Shown piece after piece: positions 52,576 through 63,150 of a DNA stretch of 64,000 bases. How positions within the stretch are numbered: position 1 is the first letter of the stretch; every line of letters starts with the position of its first letter. The position numbers were made by a program, and so were the translations under genes. Under the pieces are notes generated by a model. That model searched no databases, was not told the DNA's origin, and saw only the letters and a program-made list of their open reading frames with translations. Origin of the DNA: a virus; the IMG/VR virus record IMGVR_UViG_3300045996_001613, positions 19,578-83,577 of that record; one strand, given 5' to 3'.

Positions 52576-55500
52576 TTACCTACCGGCCCTATCGTGACTC
52601 TTCATTGTCCTCACTACAATAGCCGCGACCTGCTCGGGCGTTATGCCTCCCGGCGGTGCGCTTCCCCTGAATTCAATTATTATATGCTCTGGTTCGCTCT
52701 TTGTCTTCTTTGTGGCAACATTTTCTGTGGGCGCAGGGGTGGTGGACGCGGGTGGGGCGTTCATCGTATGCATCCCGGTAGATACGGTGGTGCCGATTCC
52801 CGGTGTCTCTGGGTTGCGTGTCGCACGCGCCTCTTCCGCGATGGCGCGACGGAGGTCTAGTTCCTCGCGCATATACGACATCTTGTTCTCGATGGCCGCG
52901 ATCTCTGCCTGATGCGCTGTAATAGCCTGTACCGCCGCGTCCTGTGCCGCATCCTTACCGGCCTCCATGACGTTCACCGTGGCGTCTACAACCTCTCCTA
53001 TAGTGTTCTCAATGCCAATCGCCATGCCAGCGCCGGTCTCTTCTCCGATCTCCTTGAATGCGCCCGACGGAGAGCTTACGGCAAGCTCCCTTCTAGCTGA
53101 CATGTATGCCTCCCACGCCATCTTAGCTGCGGCGGACGCAGCCTCTACCGCGGACTCGGAAATCCCCGCGGCAAGACCTTGACCCGACTGCAGACCCAAG
53201 TAATACTGCTGCCTTGTGAGGTCGGCATTGCGCATGGCTATTCGCGCCGCTTCCGCAAGCCGACGCACTTGCGCCTCCGCCTCTGCCCGACCGTCGGCAA
53301 CGCCCACGGCAAAGCTAGTGCCAGCCTCTATTCCGGCACGGCGCATTTCATATGATGCTATGAGTCGCGCACGATCTGCCATCATCTGTGTAGCGCGTGC
53401 CGCCTCGTACGCCTTGGTATTTACACCTTGAGCCAGACCCAGCGCGACCTGTTGGCCCATTGCGTCCATGACCTGCGAGGGGGAGGAGATCTGGAATCGT
53501 GCGCGAGCCGCGTTAATTGCCGATTCCGCGAGTTTCTGGAATACGTCTATGATCTGCTGTGACCTAGAAATCACGCCTCTCGCGAGTCCGGCCATTGCCT
53601 CCTGCCCCGCGGATTCCATACCCTGCATGCGCATCCGGACCATCCCGGATACGTCTCCGATCTTGACCGCGGCATCCTGCACCTGACTCGCGGCACCCGC
53701 CATCCCCTTAGCGAGTCCGTACATTGCCATGCGGCCCTCGCCCTCCATGCGGTGCAAGTGGTGCTGCACGGCCCTTGTGATGTCCGCGACCTTGCCCGCG
53801 GTCTGCTGGACGACTCCACCCTCGCGGTCCATGCCTCCCGCGATGTCTCCCGGCACACGCCCACCAACTTCGTTTAGGCGCTGGTTAGCAACCGAGGCTT
53901 CCGCGGAAGACCGTACCCCCTCGGCCAGCGCCCCTGACGCATCGTTTACGGCACGCTGATTGTCGTATATACCCTGAGCCATACCCGCGGCGGTCTCTCC
54001 ACCGATGCCCGCGAACACTGTAGACGGCGACTGCACGCCGAGGAGTTTCTTCGCGTAGTCTATTGCACCTGTCATGTTGTTCTTGAGGGAGTCGTAGAAT
54101 CCCTTGATCTTGTCCGCGAATCCCTTCTGCAGACCGTAGACAATCATCTGTCCGATTCCCTCAAAGGTGATCCGGAACGCCTCCCCGAGAGTGTTGGCGT
54201 TGGTGATCTGATTTATGTAATCATTGACCTTCTTCCATCCGTCTTGCAGCCATCTCAACGGCGGGAAGTTATTGGTGGCCCACTCCCAAAAGCGGTGTGC
54301 CATGATCTCAAAGGCACGGCGCAGCCACCCGGCCTTGTCGTCGGAGTTCCAGAAATCCTGCATTATGGACCACATATGGGTTGCCCACTTGACACCCGGA
54401 ACGTGCTCGTATATCCACTGCGCCACCGCGGACACCATGCGCTCAAACCCACGACGCAGCCATGCGCCCTTCTCGTCGGACTGCCAGAACTCCTTCATCT
54501 TGTTCCACTGGTTTACGCCCCACGTATATCCGGGAAGGTGATTGTGCAGGAAGTCCGATACGCGGTCCCGGATTCTCTCAAACCCACGAAGGAGCCAAGC
54601 GCCCTTCTCGTCCGACTGCCAGAAATTGACCATTTTCTGCCACTGGTTGAGTCCCCACTGGTATCCGGGTAGGTGGTTTACAAGGAATGCGTGCACTCGG
54701 TCGCGAATACGCTCAAACCCGCGAAGGAGCCAAGCGCCCTTCTCGTCGGATTGCCAGAAGTTGACCATCTTGTTCCATTGGTTCAGACCCCACTGATAAC
54801 CGGGAAGGTGGTTTGTGAGGAACGCGTGCACCCGGTCGCGAATACGCTCGAATGCACGCGTGAGCCATGTTAGCTTCTCTTCAGATTGCCAGAAATTGAC
54901 CATCTTATTCCACTGGTTCAATCCCCACTGGAATCCGGGCACATTATTGACAATCCACTGCACGACTCGCGTCCGGATGCTCTCAAACGCCCTCAGGAGC
55001 CATCCTAGCTTGTCGTCCGAGTTCCAGAAGGGAGCCATCTTCTGCCACTGGTTCTGCGCCCACTGGAATCCGGGCACGTTATTAACGATCCACGTTACTA
55101 CTCGGGTCTTGATGCCTTCAAAGGCTCGCAGGAGCCATCCCATCTTGTCGTCCGAGTTCCAGAATGGGGCCATCTTCTGCCACTGATTTATAGCCCACTG
55201 TGCACCCGGAACGTTGTTCACAATGAACTGTGCAACTCGTCCCACGATCCCGGTGAACGCACGCCACAGCCAGCCCTGCTTCTCGTCTCCGGTCCAGAAG
55301 TTGACCATCTTTTGCCACTGGTTCCACGCCCACTGTGCACCCGGTACGTTGTTTACGATAAACTGACCGACTCGACTTGCGATAGCAGAGAACGCGGTAA
55401 ACAGCCATCCCAACTTGTCTTCTGACTTCCAGAAATTCGCCATAAGGGACCACATATGCGCAGCCCACTTTGCGCCCGGTACGTTTTGGTAGATCCACTG

Positions 55501-58500
55501 TGCCACGCGAGACGCGATTGCAACAAATGCGGTAAATAGCCAGTTTAGCTTGTCCTCGGACTTCCAGAAGTTCGCCATAAGGGACCACATATGTGTAGCC
55601 CACTTAACGCCCGGAACATTCTGATAGATCCACTGACCGACTCGGCTCGCAATTGCCACGAACGCGGTGAATAGCCAGTTGAGTTTGTCTTCTGACTTCC
55701 AGAAATTCGCCATAATAGACCACATGTGCGTGGCCCACTTGACACCCGGTACGTTCTGATAGATCCACTCGCCCACACGGGCCGCGATAGCCACAAACGC
55801 GGTGAACAGCCAGTTGAGCTTATCTTCTGATCTCCAGAAGTTCATCATCAGGGACCACATGTGATGCGCCCACTTTGCGCCCGGAACATTCTGGTAGATC
55901 CACTCGCCTACGCGAGCCGCGATTGCAGAGAAAGCCGTAAATAGCCATCCCAGCTTATCCTCGGATTTCCAGAAATTAGACATCAGGGACCACATGTAGT
56001 AGGCCCACTTCGCACCGGGCACATTTTGCACAATGAACTGTGCGACACGAGACGCAATGGCGTTGAACCCATTCCACAGCCATCCGAGCTTGTCGTCAGA
56101 TTGCCAGAAGGCTTGCATGTGCTGCCACTGTCTCTGCGCCCACTCGTAACCCGGCAGTCTGGACAATACGCCTTGCGCCCGATTAAGCATCCCCTGGAAT
56201 GCGCCCCACAACCATCCGAGCTTATCTTCAGACTTCCAGAAATTGACCACGGCACCCCATATATTCTGCGCCCACGTTAATAGGGGGTTGACCGTGAGGA
56301 AGAGTATCCCCTGTATGAAGCCCCGTATGATGTCCTTGCCCACCTCCATCGCCTTAGTCGAGGGCGACGATATCCCCAGCCACTTGAGGAGTGCGTTCCA
56401 CGCATTGCCGATCCACTCGATAAACGGTCCGATGAGTGGCATGGCCTCCAGTGCCGCGATTACGCCCGCGAGTAGAGCCGAGACCGCGGATCGCGCCACG
56501 CTCTTCCCGGACTCTCGGTCCTGCTCATAAGTGGCCGTCAGCTTGTCCCAAAACGCCTTGACAATGCCCCCGAGGTCGATGGCACTCCATATTCCCCGCA
56601 GCGCAGCCCACACGATATTTACGAGTACATTGCGATCCTTGTCCCATCCGGCTTTCCATCCCTCGATGAACTTGGAGAAGAACTTCCCGATACCCTCGGA
56701 GATTGCGCCACCAGACACGAGATCCGCGACCAGTAGTATCCAACCCGCAGGTCCCGAGAGGAATCCAAGAGCTTTTCCGATCAAGCTCGGACCGAGTTTG
56801 GCCCCAATTCCCGCGAATACTCCGGGTAGCTTGGAGAGGATATTGCTGACCGCGGGTCCTATTCCCGGCAGCTTGGTGCTGACAAACTTGAGCACGTCGT
56901 CCCACAGGGATGCGATCTTCGGTCCGATATTCTCTATGCCGGGTATCAGCTTCTTTAATACGTTCCAGAAAGTTGTAATAGGACCGGCGCTGAAGATGTT
57001 TGCCAGCTTGGACATTCCCGGTATATTCGCGATGATCTTGCCAAACCATCCGACGAGGTCCCCTAGCAGCGTGCCCAGCTTGGGCAGTATCTTGTCCTTA
57101 AGCAGGTTCCATCCGGCTTCTAGTACACGGTGTCCGCCGACTAGACGCCATACAGCAGCCGCGAGTTTTACGAAGTTTGTTACGATAGCGGTGATAATCC
57201 CGCCACCCATGGCCTTGAACAGGACTACCGCGGCAGCACCTTGCACCACAAACTCACGTATAGGCTTCGGCAGACTGTTGAAGGCTCCTAGTATGTCTGC
57301 GAGGAATCCGAAGAAGCTCGCGAACAGCTTCTCGTTGCCGAAGATCAGGTTGACGATCTTGAACAGTTCGTCCCGGAACCGCTGCACGCCATCGCTTTGA
57401 GACAGCTTGTATAGGAAATCTAGCACCTTGAGTCCGAAGGTCACGATATCGCCAAGTAGTGATGCACCTTCTTCGATTAGCGTATTTATCTCCTCTTGGC
57501 CCTTTGCGGACTCTAGGAAGTCGGCCCAATTGCCGGTAGCACCCACCAGAGCGTCGAGCCACTTCTGGAACATCGGTATTGCGGGCTCGATCACCGCGAG
57601 AAGGATGCGGCCCATGTTGATCGCGATGTCTATAGCCGAACTCACCGCTTCGGGCATGGCTTCAAAGATATTTCTGAGCTTCTCTAGGCGTTCTGTCTCC
57701 GAGAAGGTATCCTTGACCCTGTTCCACCCATCGGAGACCTCCAGAGCCACCTGATACGCGATTCTGCCGAGAAATGGCAGTGTCTCTTCAGCCAACTTGA
57801 GAATATCTACCGCCATGTAGTTCAACACGTCCTGTGCTGGCTTGAATTCTTTCTCAAACTCTTCCGCGAAGCCCTTCCATGCATTCTTCAATGCACGCTG
57901 GCTATCTGTGAGCTTGGTGTTCGTATCGTCCGCGGCCTTGCGCACCTCTTCCTGTGCCTCGCGCAGAGCCTCGGTCGCTCGGGCCAGATCTCGCTGCGCG
58001 TTGGCTATATTGGTCTGTGCGTCGGCTTGCGTATTCAGGAGATTTCTAAGCGAGTCTACGGCTCGCTGCTGCGCGTCCGCCACAGCCTTGTTGCCTTCTA
58101 TGCGAGCGTCGCGTACCCGTTGCTCCGCGTCCTTGATGTTTTCCAGACCGTCCTCAAGAGCCCACATGCGATTACGCTCCGCGGTTTTCAGGTTCTCCAG
58201 ATCGCGGATCATCTGCTCACGAGCCCCCTTGATGAGCTTTTGCCCCTCGACCCACGCGTCACCGACACCCTTGACGGCGTTCTTTACCTCCTCAATGTCC
58301 GTCTTTATACGTTCCTTGCCGTCATGTACAGTGTCGCGGTAGGTGTCGAAGGACTCCTTGGCACGGGCCTGTGCATCCCTGACGTTGTTATTCCCTGTGG
58401 CTACGACCTCCTGCCAACGCTGGAACGCCTCCGCGGAGTTTTCCACCGCCGCCGCGACCGCTTCTTCCCCATCTTGCACCGTCTGCTTCCAAGTGTCGTA

Positions 58501-61500
58501 TACCTCCTTGGACCGAGTGATGGCATCTCTAACCTTCTGCTCAGTCTCGGTTACTACGTTGCGGTATTGCCAGTAGGCTTCTTTGGACTTGTTTACCGCC
58601 TCGCGCACCGCCTGCTCACCCTCAACTACGGTGTTGCGATAGTTCCAAAACGCCTGACGGGATTGCCAGTAGGCTTCCTTTATAGCCTCCTCGCCGTCCT
58701 TGACGGTTTGCCTCCAGTTCCAGAAACTTTCGCGTGCTCGTGCCTGCGCGTCCGCGATCTGCTGCTGACCAGAGGCTACCGTGCGCTGCCACCCCACATA
58801 GGCTTCCGCGGCTCGGGTCTGCGCTTCTGCTACACGCTCGGCTCCGTCCACTATGGTTTGCTGTAGTCGCTGGTTGGCGTCATTCAGCCGGTCTTGCGCC
58901 TCCGCGATGCGCTCTTGTCCCGAGGCTACGGTCTCTTGCCACCTCGCGTAGGTTTCGCGGGCACGGCCCTGCGCGTCGTTGATACGCTCTTGACCATTCG
59001 CGACCGTCTCCTGCCACCGTGCATGCGCTTCCGCGGCGCGTTCTATAACGTCATTCAGTCGCTCTTGGCCGCTGGCTACTGTGTCCTGCCATTGCTTGTA
59101 TGCCTCCGCGGAACGCTTCTGCGCTTCCGCAATGCGTTCCTGTCCACTTGTGACTGTTTCTTGCCATTGTGCATACGCCTCCGCGGTACGCTTCTGCGCG
59201 TCCGCTATACGCTCTTGACCATTCGCGACCGTCTCTTGCCATCTGGCATGTGCGTCCGCAGAGCGTTGCACCGCGTCGTTTACACGCTCTATCCCCGCGT
59301 TTACGGTCTCTTGCCAACGTTCGTAAGACTCAGCCGAACGCTTGTTAGCCTCGGCAATGCGCTCCTGTCCCTCGACCAAGGTTTCGCGGTACTTCTCGTA
59401 GCTCTCGCGGGCGCGTATCTGTAATTCGTTAATGCGCTCCCATCCCTCTTGCGTGACGCGTTGCAAGTTAGTCTGAGCCTGCACTACACGTCGAGCCGCC
59501 TCCACGATGCGCTCATTACCCTCAACCACCGACTCCTGCCAGTTTTCATACGCGTCCGCGGCCCTCTCGTTGGCCTCCGCCACCTTCTCGGCACCCTCTA
59601 GCTGTACTTCCGCGACTTTCGCGGTGGCTTCTGCTAGACGCTTCTGCGCGTCAGTAATTATCTTCGCGGCTTCAACCTGCGCCTTACCTATAGCCTCCTG
59701 AGCCGCGGCACTCTCTATGCGGGCCTGCTGTAGGGCTTTCTCTGCCTCGAATACCGAGCGCACCGCGGCCTGTTGGCGATAGTAGGCTTCCTCAACGGCA
59801 CTACGGGCACGCTGCAACTGGTCCGTGCCACCCTCTCGCGCCTGTTGCAACTCGCCCTCGGCCTCGGCAATATCTATGGCATTCTGTTTTTGTGAGAGTT
59901 GTAGTTTTGCGAGATCCTGCTGCGCGTCGATTATCCCCTGATAGTCCCCCACCGCAGTAGCCTCTGCCAACTGCTGCTGGGCCGCGGCCAAGTCGTACGC
60001 GGTGCCTATCTGATCCTGACGCGCCTTGTCTACATTTAATTCAAGCTGTGCCATCCGGATAGGCTCACCCGACATGACCTGATTGAGTTCTAGCTGTGCA
60101 TCCTTGAACGCTTCGGTGGTGTCGGTCAGATCCCGACGCGCCTCTATTAGCGCATACTCTCGTTCTGTAACATCTGCCGCGGCTTCCGCGGCCTTCTCAT
60201 GGGCGCTCGCGATAACATCTGCGGCACGCTCGTACGCCTCTTCCAGATCGGTTTGAGCCTCGGCCTGATCCTCAATCGCGTCAATGATATCCTCGCGTAC
60301 GTCCTGCTCCACCTTCGCGATCTTTTGCACCGCGTCTTGGTAGTCTTCGTAGTTATCCTCGATGTCCTCGTGCACATCGGCAACCGTTTTGGCAAGGTCC
60401 TTCTCTGCCTCTCGTATATCCATGATGGCTTCCGCGATATTTTCCGCGAGGTCCTGCTGTGCCTTCGCAATGTCGGCCAGGTTGTCTTGATAGGATTCCC
60501 ACGCGTCCTCCGCGGCCTTAGCCGCGTCGATCTCCGCGTCTTTGACATCCTCTATGGTCTCTATGTAGTCTTCCCATGCTTCCGCGTTATTTTCCGCGGC
60601 GTCCTGTTGGGCTTCGGAAATCTCTCCGATGGTCTCTACATAGTCAGCCCACGCTTCCCTGACGTCCTTTGCGACCTCTTCCTCGGTCTCGCGCAGTTCA
60701 TCTAGGGTCTCCATGTAGTCGACCCACGCTTCGGTGTTAGCCTTCGCCGCCTCTGCTTCCGCCTTGCGAAGGTCGTCAATGGTCTCTATATAGTCGACCC
60801 ACGCTTCCGCGTTGGCCTCCGCTATCTCTATCTCGGTATCGCGTACGTCTTCAACCGCGTCTTGGTAATCTTTCCATGCTTCCGCGTTGTCCTTCGCGAC
60901 CTCAGTCTCAACTTTGCCCACTTCCTGAACCGCGGATATGTAGTCGCCCCACGCCTCCGTGTTGTCCTTCTGTGCCTCTTCTTGGGCGTCCAGCAGATCT
61001 GCGATGGCCTCCTCGCGATCTTCCCACGCCTCCGCGGTGGCTTGCGCCGCGTCGATTTCTGCTTCCCGTACACCATCTACCGCTTCAAGGTAATCGCCCC
61101 ATGCGTCAGCGTTCGACTGCGCTACGTCAGCCTCGACCTGCTTCAGATCTGCCAGAGAGTCCTGATAGTCTTTCCATGCATCTTTATTCGCACGCGCTAC
61201 ATCCTGCTCGACCTCTTTCAGGTTTTTAAGACTCTTCTCGTAGTCTTGCCATGCATCTTTGTTAGCAGCCGCGGCCTCCTGCTCAGTCCTCTGCACGTCA
61301 CGGACGCTTTCTTCGTAATCCTGCCACGCCTCTTTCTGCTGTTTGGCCGCGTCGATCCTCGCGTCCTTGATGTCCGCAACAGAGTCTTGGTAGTCCTTCC
61401 ACGCGCCAGCCGAGGCTTCCGCTGCCTCCTTTTCCGCTTCCCCTATGGCTTCACGAGAGTCAATGAAGTCGGACCATGCATCAGCCGCGTCCTTTGCCGC

Positions 61501-63147
61501 TTGTGCCTCTGCTTCCTTTACGTCTTGCAGGGATTCCTGCCAATCCTTGAAGGCGTCCGCGTTAGCCTCCGCAACGTCTTGGCGGGTCTCCTTGAGTTGA
61601 GACATCGCATCAGCTACCTCGGCCCATGCCTCTTTTACGCCCTGCGCCGCTTCGCGCTCCGCTTCCGCGACCCCCTCAACTGAGTCTTGGTAGGTTTGAC
61701 GGGCTTGCTGCACCGCTTCGTTCTGTTCAATGACGGTACGGGCATAGTCCTGCTCGGCTTGTTTGCGCTGCTCTATCGCCTCCTGTATATTCTTGGTGCG
61801 CTCGCGCTCGGCTTCGTCTATACCTTGAAGGCTGTCTTGATATTCTCTCTGTGCTTGCGCTACGGCTTCCGCGGAATCCTTACGCACCTGCGTGAGGTTC
61901 CGCTGTGCGTCTGCTACGCCCTGAGCCGCCTGCTCCTCTGCCTCTAGTGCTGCAGACAGTTGCTCACTCGCGGCCTTGTGCTCTCCAATCGCCTTTATAG
62001 ACGGGGCGAACGCGGCTACCACGAGGGCCGCGGCCCCACCCAGCACGGTCAGTCCCGCGGCGAGCGTCGCGACAATGCCAATGAGGGGCGCGAATGCGGA
62101 GAGTGCGAGAACGATGCCGATGCGGGTCAGGGTCATAAGCACGGCACTGGTGGTCCGCGATGAAGCGGTCAGCCCGCCAAGTATGGAGGTAAGACTACCG
62201 ACCGCGACACGCATTGCGGCAAATCCCGCGAGGGCTTTGCCGGAGTCAATATCCGCCTTGATACGGATGGTCTCGCCGTTAAGGTCGCGTACCCCCGCCT
62301 CGATCTCGCGGATCGCCTGCATGACCTCCTCGTCGCCCTCCGCGGTCATTTTCATTCGCGCCGTCTTGAGAGCGATGGAGTCCATCAGCTTGCGAATAGT
62401 GTTGATTTCCCTGCGAGCCTCGGAGCCATCCCCGGTAATCTTGATCTGTCCCACCTGCGACGAGAGTGATGCTAGGTTCGCCTTGAGTGACTGTAGCTCT
62501 TGGGTTACACGATCAGAGTTCAAGGTGGCCTTGATCTCAAGATCTTGGTCAATCTTGGCACCCTCGACCTCGATACGGGCCTTCGCTACCTCCCCATCAA
62601 TTTCTTCCAGAGCAGCATTAAGGGCTTCGACTCTGGCTGTGCCGTTGTCGATGCCCTCAACGTCTGCATCTATTCGTATGGTTTCTTTACGGAGGGCATT
62701 GCGGGTACGGATTAGCTCTGCGAGCTTCGTCCGGGCCGCGTCGAGCCCCGCGGTCTCAATTGGCCCTATCTTCATCTCGCGAAGCACGGATGCCTGACGC
62801 TCAAGATCCTTCATCTTGGCCTCAGCCTGCTCGCTATGCATACGCGCACGTATGTTTACGACGCGCTCGCGATTACTCAGGATGTCTTGCAACTGTTGAC
62901 TTAGTTCGGCATAGAAGTACATTCTACGGGCCTGCGTAAGTTCGCCCGATGCTAGTTCTTTCTTGAGATCCTTGACCCTCTTCTCGCCATCGTCGAACCC
63001 CTCCATCATGAGGGTAGCGGTGGCGGTTACGTCCTCATTGCCGAGACGCTGCGCCTCTCGCCTAGTCTCCTTCAACTCGCGCTGAAGCTGGTCAAGCTGT
63101 GAACGTACGCGAACTACAAACTCTAGTTCTCTATCGCTTGGGTTCAA
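52576..63147 (-). CDS. Tape measure protein, 3523 aa
   Basis: Identified by position after the chaperone pair, extreme length, coiled coils and C-terminal SPS...G..G..GI repeats. Layout: charged coiled coil (1-300); hydrophobic segment (310-400); seventeen 25-residue units of EAWxDY type (about 505-930); further 25-residue units with WQETVASGQERI pattern (1215-1615); hydrophobic helices (1870-2200); fifteen 45-residue Trp-rich units (2304-2978); C-terminal repeats with SSPSxxF. By the usual rule of about 1.5 angstroms per residue the tail would be roughly 530 nm, if the whole protein is extended. No peptidase motif recognised. Confidence 0.9.
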   Translation of the reverse strand: MNPSDRELEFVVRVRSQLDQLQRELKETRREAQRLGNEDVTATATLMMEGFDDGEKRVKDLKKELASGELTQARRMYFYAELSQQLQDILSNRERVVNIRARMHSEQAEAKMKDLERQASVLREMKIGPIETAGLDAARTKLAELIRTRNALRKETIRIDADVEGIDNGTARVEALNAALEEIDGEVAKARIEVEGAKIDQDLEIKATLNSDRVTQELQSLKANLASLSSQVGQIKITGDGSEARREINTIRKLMDSIALKTARMKMTAEGDEEVMQAIREIEAGVRDLNGETIRIKADIDSGKALAGFAAMRVAVGSLTSILGGLTASSRTTSAVLMTLTRIGIVLALSAFAPLIGIVATLAAGLTVLGGAAALVVAAFAPSIKAIGEHKAASEQLSAALEAEEQAAQGVADAQRNLTQVRKDSAEAVAQAQREYQDSLQGIDEAERERTKNIQEAIEQRKQAEQDYARTVIEQNEAVQQARQTYQDSVEGVAEAEREAAQGVKEAWAEVADAMSQLKETRQDVAEANADAFKDWQESLQDVKEAEAQAAKDAADAWSDFIDSREAIGEAEKEAAEASAGAWKDYQDSVADIKDARIDAAKQQKEAWQDYEESVRDVQRTEQEAAAANKDAWQDYEKSLKNLKEVEQDVARANKDAWKDYQDSLADLKQVEADVAQSNADAWGDYLEAVDGVREAEIDAAQATAEAWEDREEAIADLLDAQEEAQKDNTEAWGDYISAVQEVGKVETEVAKDNAEAWKDYQDAVEDVRDTEIEIAEANAEAWVDYIETIDDLRKAEAEAAKANTEAWVDYMETLDELRETEEEVAKDVREAWADYVETIGEISEAQQDAAENNAEAWEDYIETIEDVKDAEIDAAKAAEDAWESYQDNLADIAKAQQDLAENIAEAIMDIREAEKDLAKTVADVHEDIEDNYEDYQDAVQKIAKVEQDVREDIIDAIEDQAEAQTDLEEAYERAADVIASAHEKAAEAAADVTEREYALIEARRDLTDTTEAFKDAQLELNQVMSGEPIRMAQLELNVDKARQDQIGTAYDLAAAQQQLAEATAVGDYQGIIDAQQDLAKLQLSQKQNAIDIAEAEGELQQAREGGTDQLQRARSAVEEAYYRQQAAVRSVFEAEKALQQARIESAAAQEAIGKAQVEAAKIITDAQKRLAEATAKVAEVQLEGAEKVAEANERAADAYENWQESVVEGNERIVEAARRVVQAQTNLQRVTQEGWERINELQIRARESYEKYRETLVEGQERIAEANKRSAESYERWQETVNAGIERVNDAVQRSADAHARWQETVANGQERIADAQKRTAEAYAQWQETVTSGQERIAEAQKRSAEAYKQWQDTVASGQERLNDVIERAAEAHARWQETVANGQERINDAQGRARETYARWQETVASGQERIAEAQDRLNDANQRLQQTIVDGAERVAEAQTRAAEAYVGWQRTVASGQQQIADAQARARESFWNWRQTVKDGEEAIKEAYWQSRQAFWNYRNTVVEGEQAVREAVNKSKEAYWQYRNVVTETEQKVRDAITRSKEVYDTWKQTVQDGEEAVAAAVENSAEAFQRWQEVVATGNNNVRDAQARAKESFDTYRDTVHDGKERIKTDIEEVKNAVKGVGDAWVEGQKLIKGAREQMIRDLENLKTAERNRMWALEDGLENIKDAEQRVRDARIEGNKAVADAQQRAVDSLRNLLNTQADAQTNIANAQRDLARATEALREAQEEVRKAADDTNTKLTDSQRALKNAWKGFAEEFEKEFKPAQDVLNYMAVDILKLAEETLPFLGRIAYQVALEVSDGWNRVKDTFSETERLEKLRNIFEAMPEAVSSAIDIAINMGRILLAVIEPAIPMFQKWLDALVGATGNWADFLESAKGQEEINTLIEEGASLLGDIVTFGLKVLDFLYKLSQSDGVQRFRDELFKIVNLIFGNEKLFASFFGFLADILGAFNSLPKPIREFVVQGAAAVVLFKAMGGGIITAIVTNFVKLAAAVWRLVGGHRVLEAGWNLLKDKILPKLGTLLGDLVGWFGKIIANIPGMSKLANIFSAGPITTFWNVLKKLIPGIENIGPKIASLWDDVLKFVSTKLPGIGPAVSNILSKLPGVFAGIGAKLGPSLIGKALGFLSGPAGWILLVADLVSGGAISEGIGKFFSKFIEGWKAGWDKDRNVLVNIVWAALRGIWSAIDLGGIVKAFWDKLTATYEQDRESGKSVARSAVSALLAGVIAALEAMPLIGPFIEWIGNAWNALLKWLGISSPSTKAMEVGKDIIRGFIQGILFLTVNPLLTWAQNIWGAVVNFWKSEDKLGWLWGAFQGMLNRAQGVLSRLPGYEWAQRQWQHMQAFWQSDDKLGWLWNGFNAIASRVAQFIVQNVPGAKWAYYMWSLMSNFWKSEDKLGWLFTAFSAIAARVGEWIYQNVPGAKWAHHMWSLMMNFWRSEDKLNWLFTAFVAIAARVGEWIYQNVPGVKWATHMWSIMANFWKSEDKLNWLFTAFVAIASRVGQWIYQNVPGVKWATHMWSLMANFWKSEDKLNWLFTAFVAIASRVAQWIYQNVPGAKWAAHMWSLMANFWKSEDKLGWLFTAFSAIASRVGQFIVNNVPGAQWAWNQWQKMVNFWTGDEKQGWLWRAFTGIVGRVAQFIVNNVPGAQWAINQWQKMAPFWNSDDKMGWLLRAFEGIKTRVVTWIVNNVPGFQWAQNQWQKMAPFWNSDDKLGWLLRAFESIRTRVVQWIVNNVPGFQWGLNQWNKMVNFWQSEEKLTWLTRAFERIRDRVHAFLTNHLPGYQWGLNQWNKMVNFWQSDEKGAWLLRGFERIRDRVHAFLVNHLPGYQWGLNQWQKMVNFWQSDEKGAWLLRGFERIRDRVSDFLHNHLPGYTWGVNQWNKMKEFWQSDEKGAWLRRGFERMVSAVAQWIYEHVPGVKWATHMWSIMQDFWNSDDKAGWLRRAFEIMAHRFWEWATNNFPPLRWLQDGWKKVNDYINQITNANTLGEAFRITFEGIGQMIVYGLQKGFADKIKGFYDSLKNNMTGAIDYAKKLLGVQSPSTVFAGIGGETAAGMAQGIYDNQRAVNDASGALAEGVRSSAEASVANQRLNEVGGRVPGDIAGGMDREGGVVQQTAGKVADITRAVQHHLHRMEGEGRMAMYGLAKGMAGAASQVQDAAVKIGDVSGMVRMRMQGMESAGQEAMAGLARGVISRSQQIIDVFQKLAESAINAARARFQISSPSQVMDAMGQQVALGLAQGVNTKAYEAARATQMMADRARLIASYEMRRAGIEAGTSFAVGVADGRAEAEAQVRRLAEAARIAMRNADLTRQQYYLGLQSGQGLAAGISESAVEAASAAAKMAWEAYMSARRELAVSSPSGAFKEIGEETGAGMAIGIENTIGEVVDATVNVMEAGKDAAQDAAVQAITAHQAEIAAIENKMSYMREELDLRRAIAEEARATRNPETPGIGTTVSTGMHTMNAPPASTTPAPTENVATKKTKSEPEHIIIEFRGSAPPGGITPEQVAAIVVRTMKSHDRAGR
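54214..56238 (-). repeat. Fifteen 45-codon (135-bp) repeats in the tape measure gene
   Basis: Each unit starts W-x-S-[ED]-[DE]-K, followed by WLFTAFxAI, RVxxWIYxNVPGxKWA and MWSLM. The copies diverge gradually from one end to the other, as in unequal crossing over. Identities are highest in units 3-7. Confidence 0.85.
60358..61632 (-). repeat. Seventeen 25-codon (75-bp) repeats in the tape measure gene
   Basis: Each unit fits [ED]AWxDYxxSxxDxxxxExxxA, where Trp and Tyr occupy fixed positions; phase 25 residues equals seven helical turns with a stutter. A second family of 25-residue units lies at about 58300-59500. Confidence 0.8.
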
Positions 63148-63150
63148 CTG

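Noticed and set aside
56531-57400. Long plus-strand open frame opposite the tape measure gene
   Set aside because: It is a shadow of the minus-strand gene caused by biased codon use; no ribosome site or independent promoter.
61976-62797. Plus-strand open frame of 273 codons opposite the tape measure N-terminus
   Set aside because: Antisense shadow; the translation is Arg/Ser/Ala-rich and low quality.
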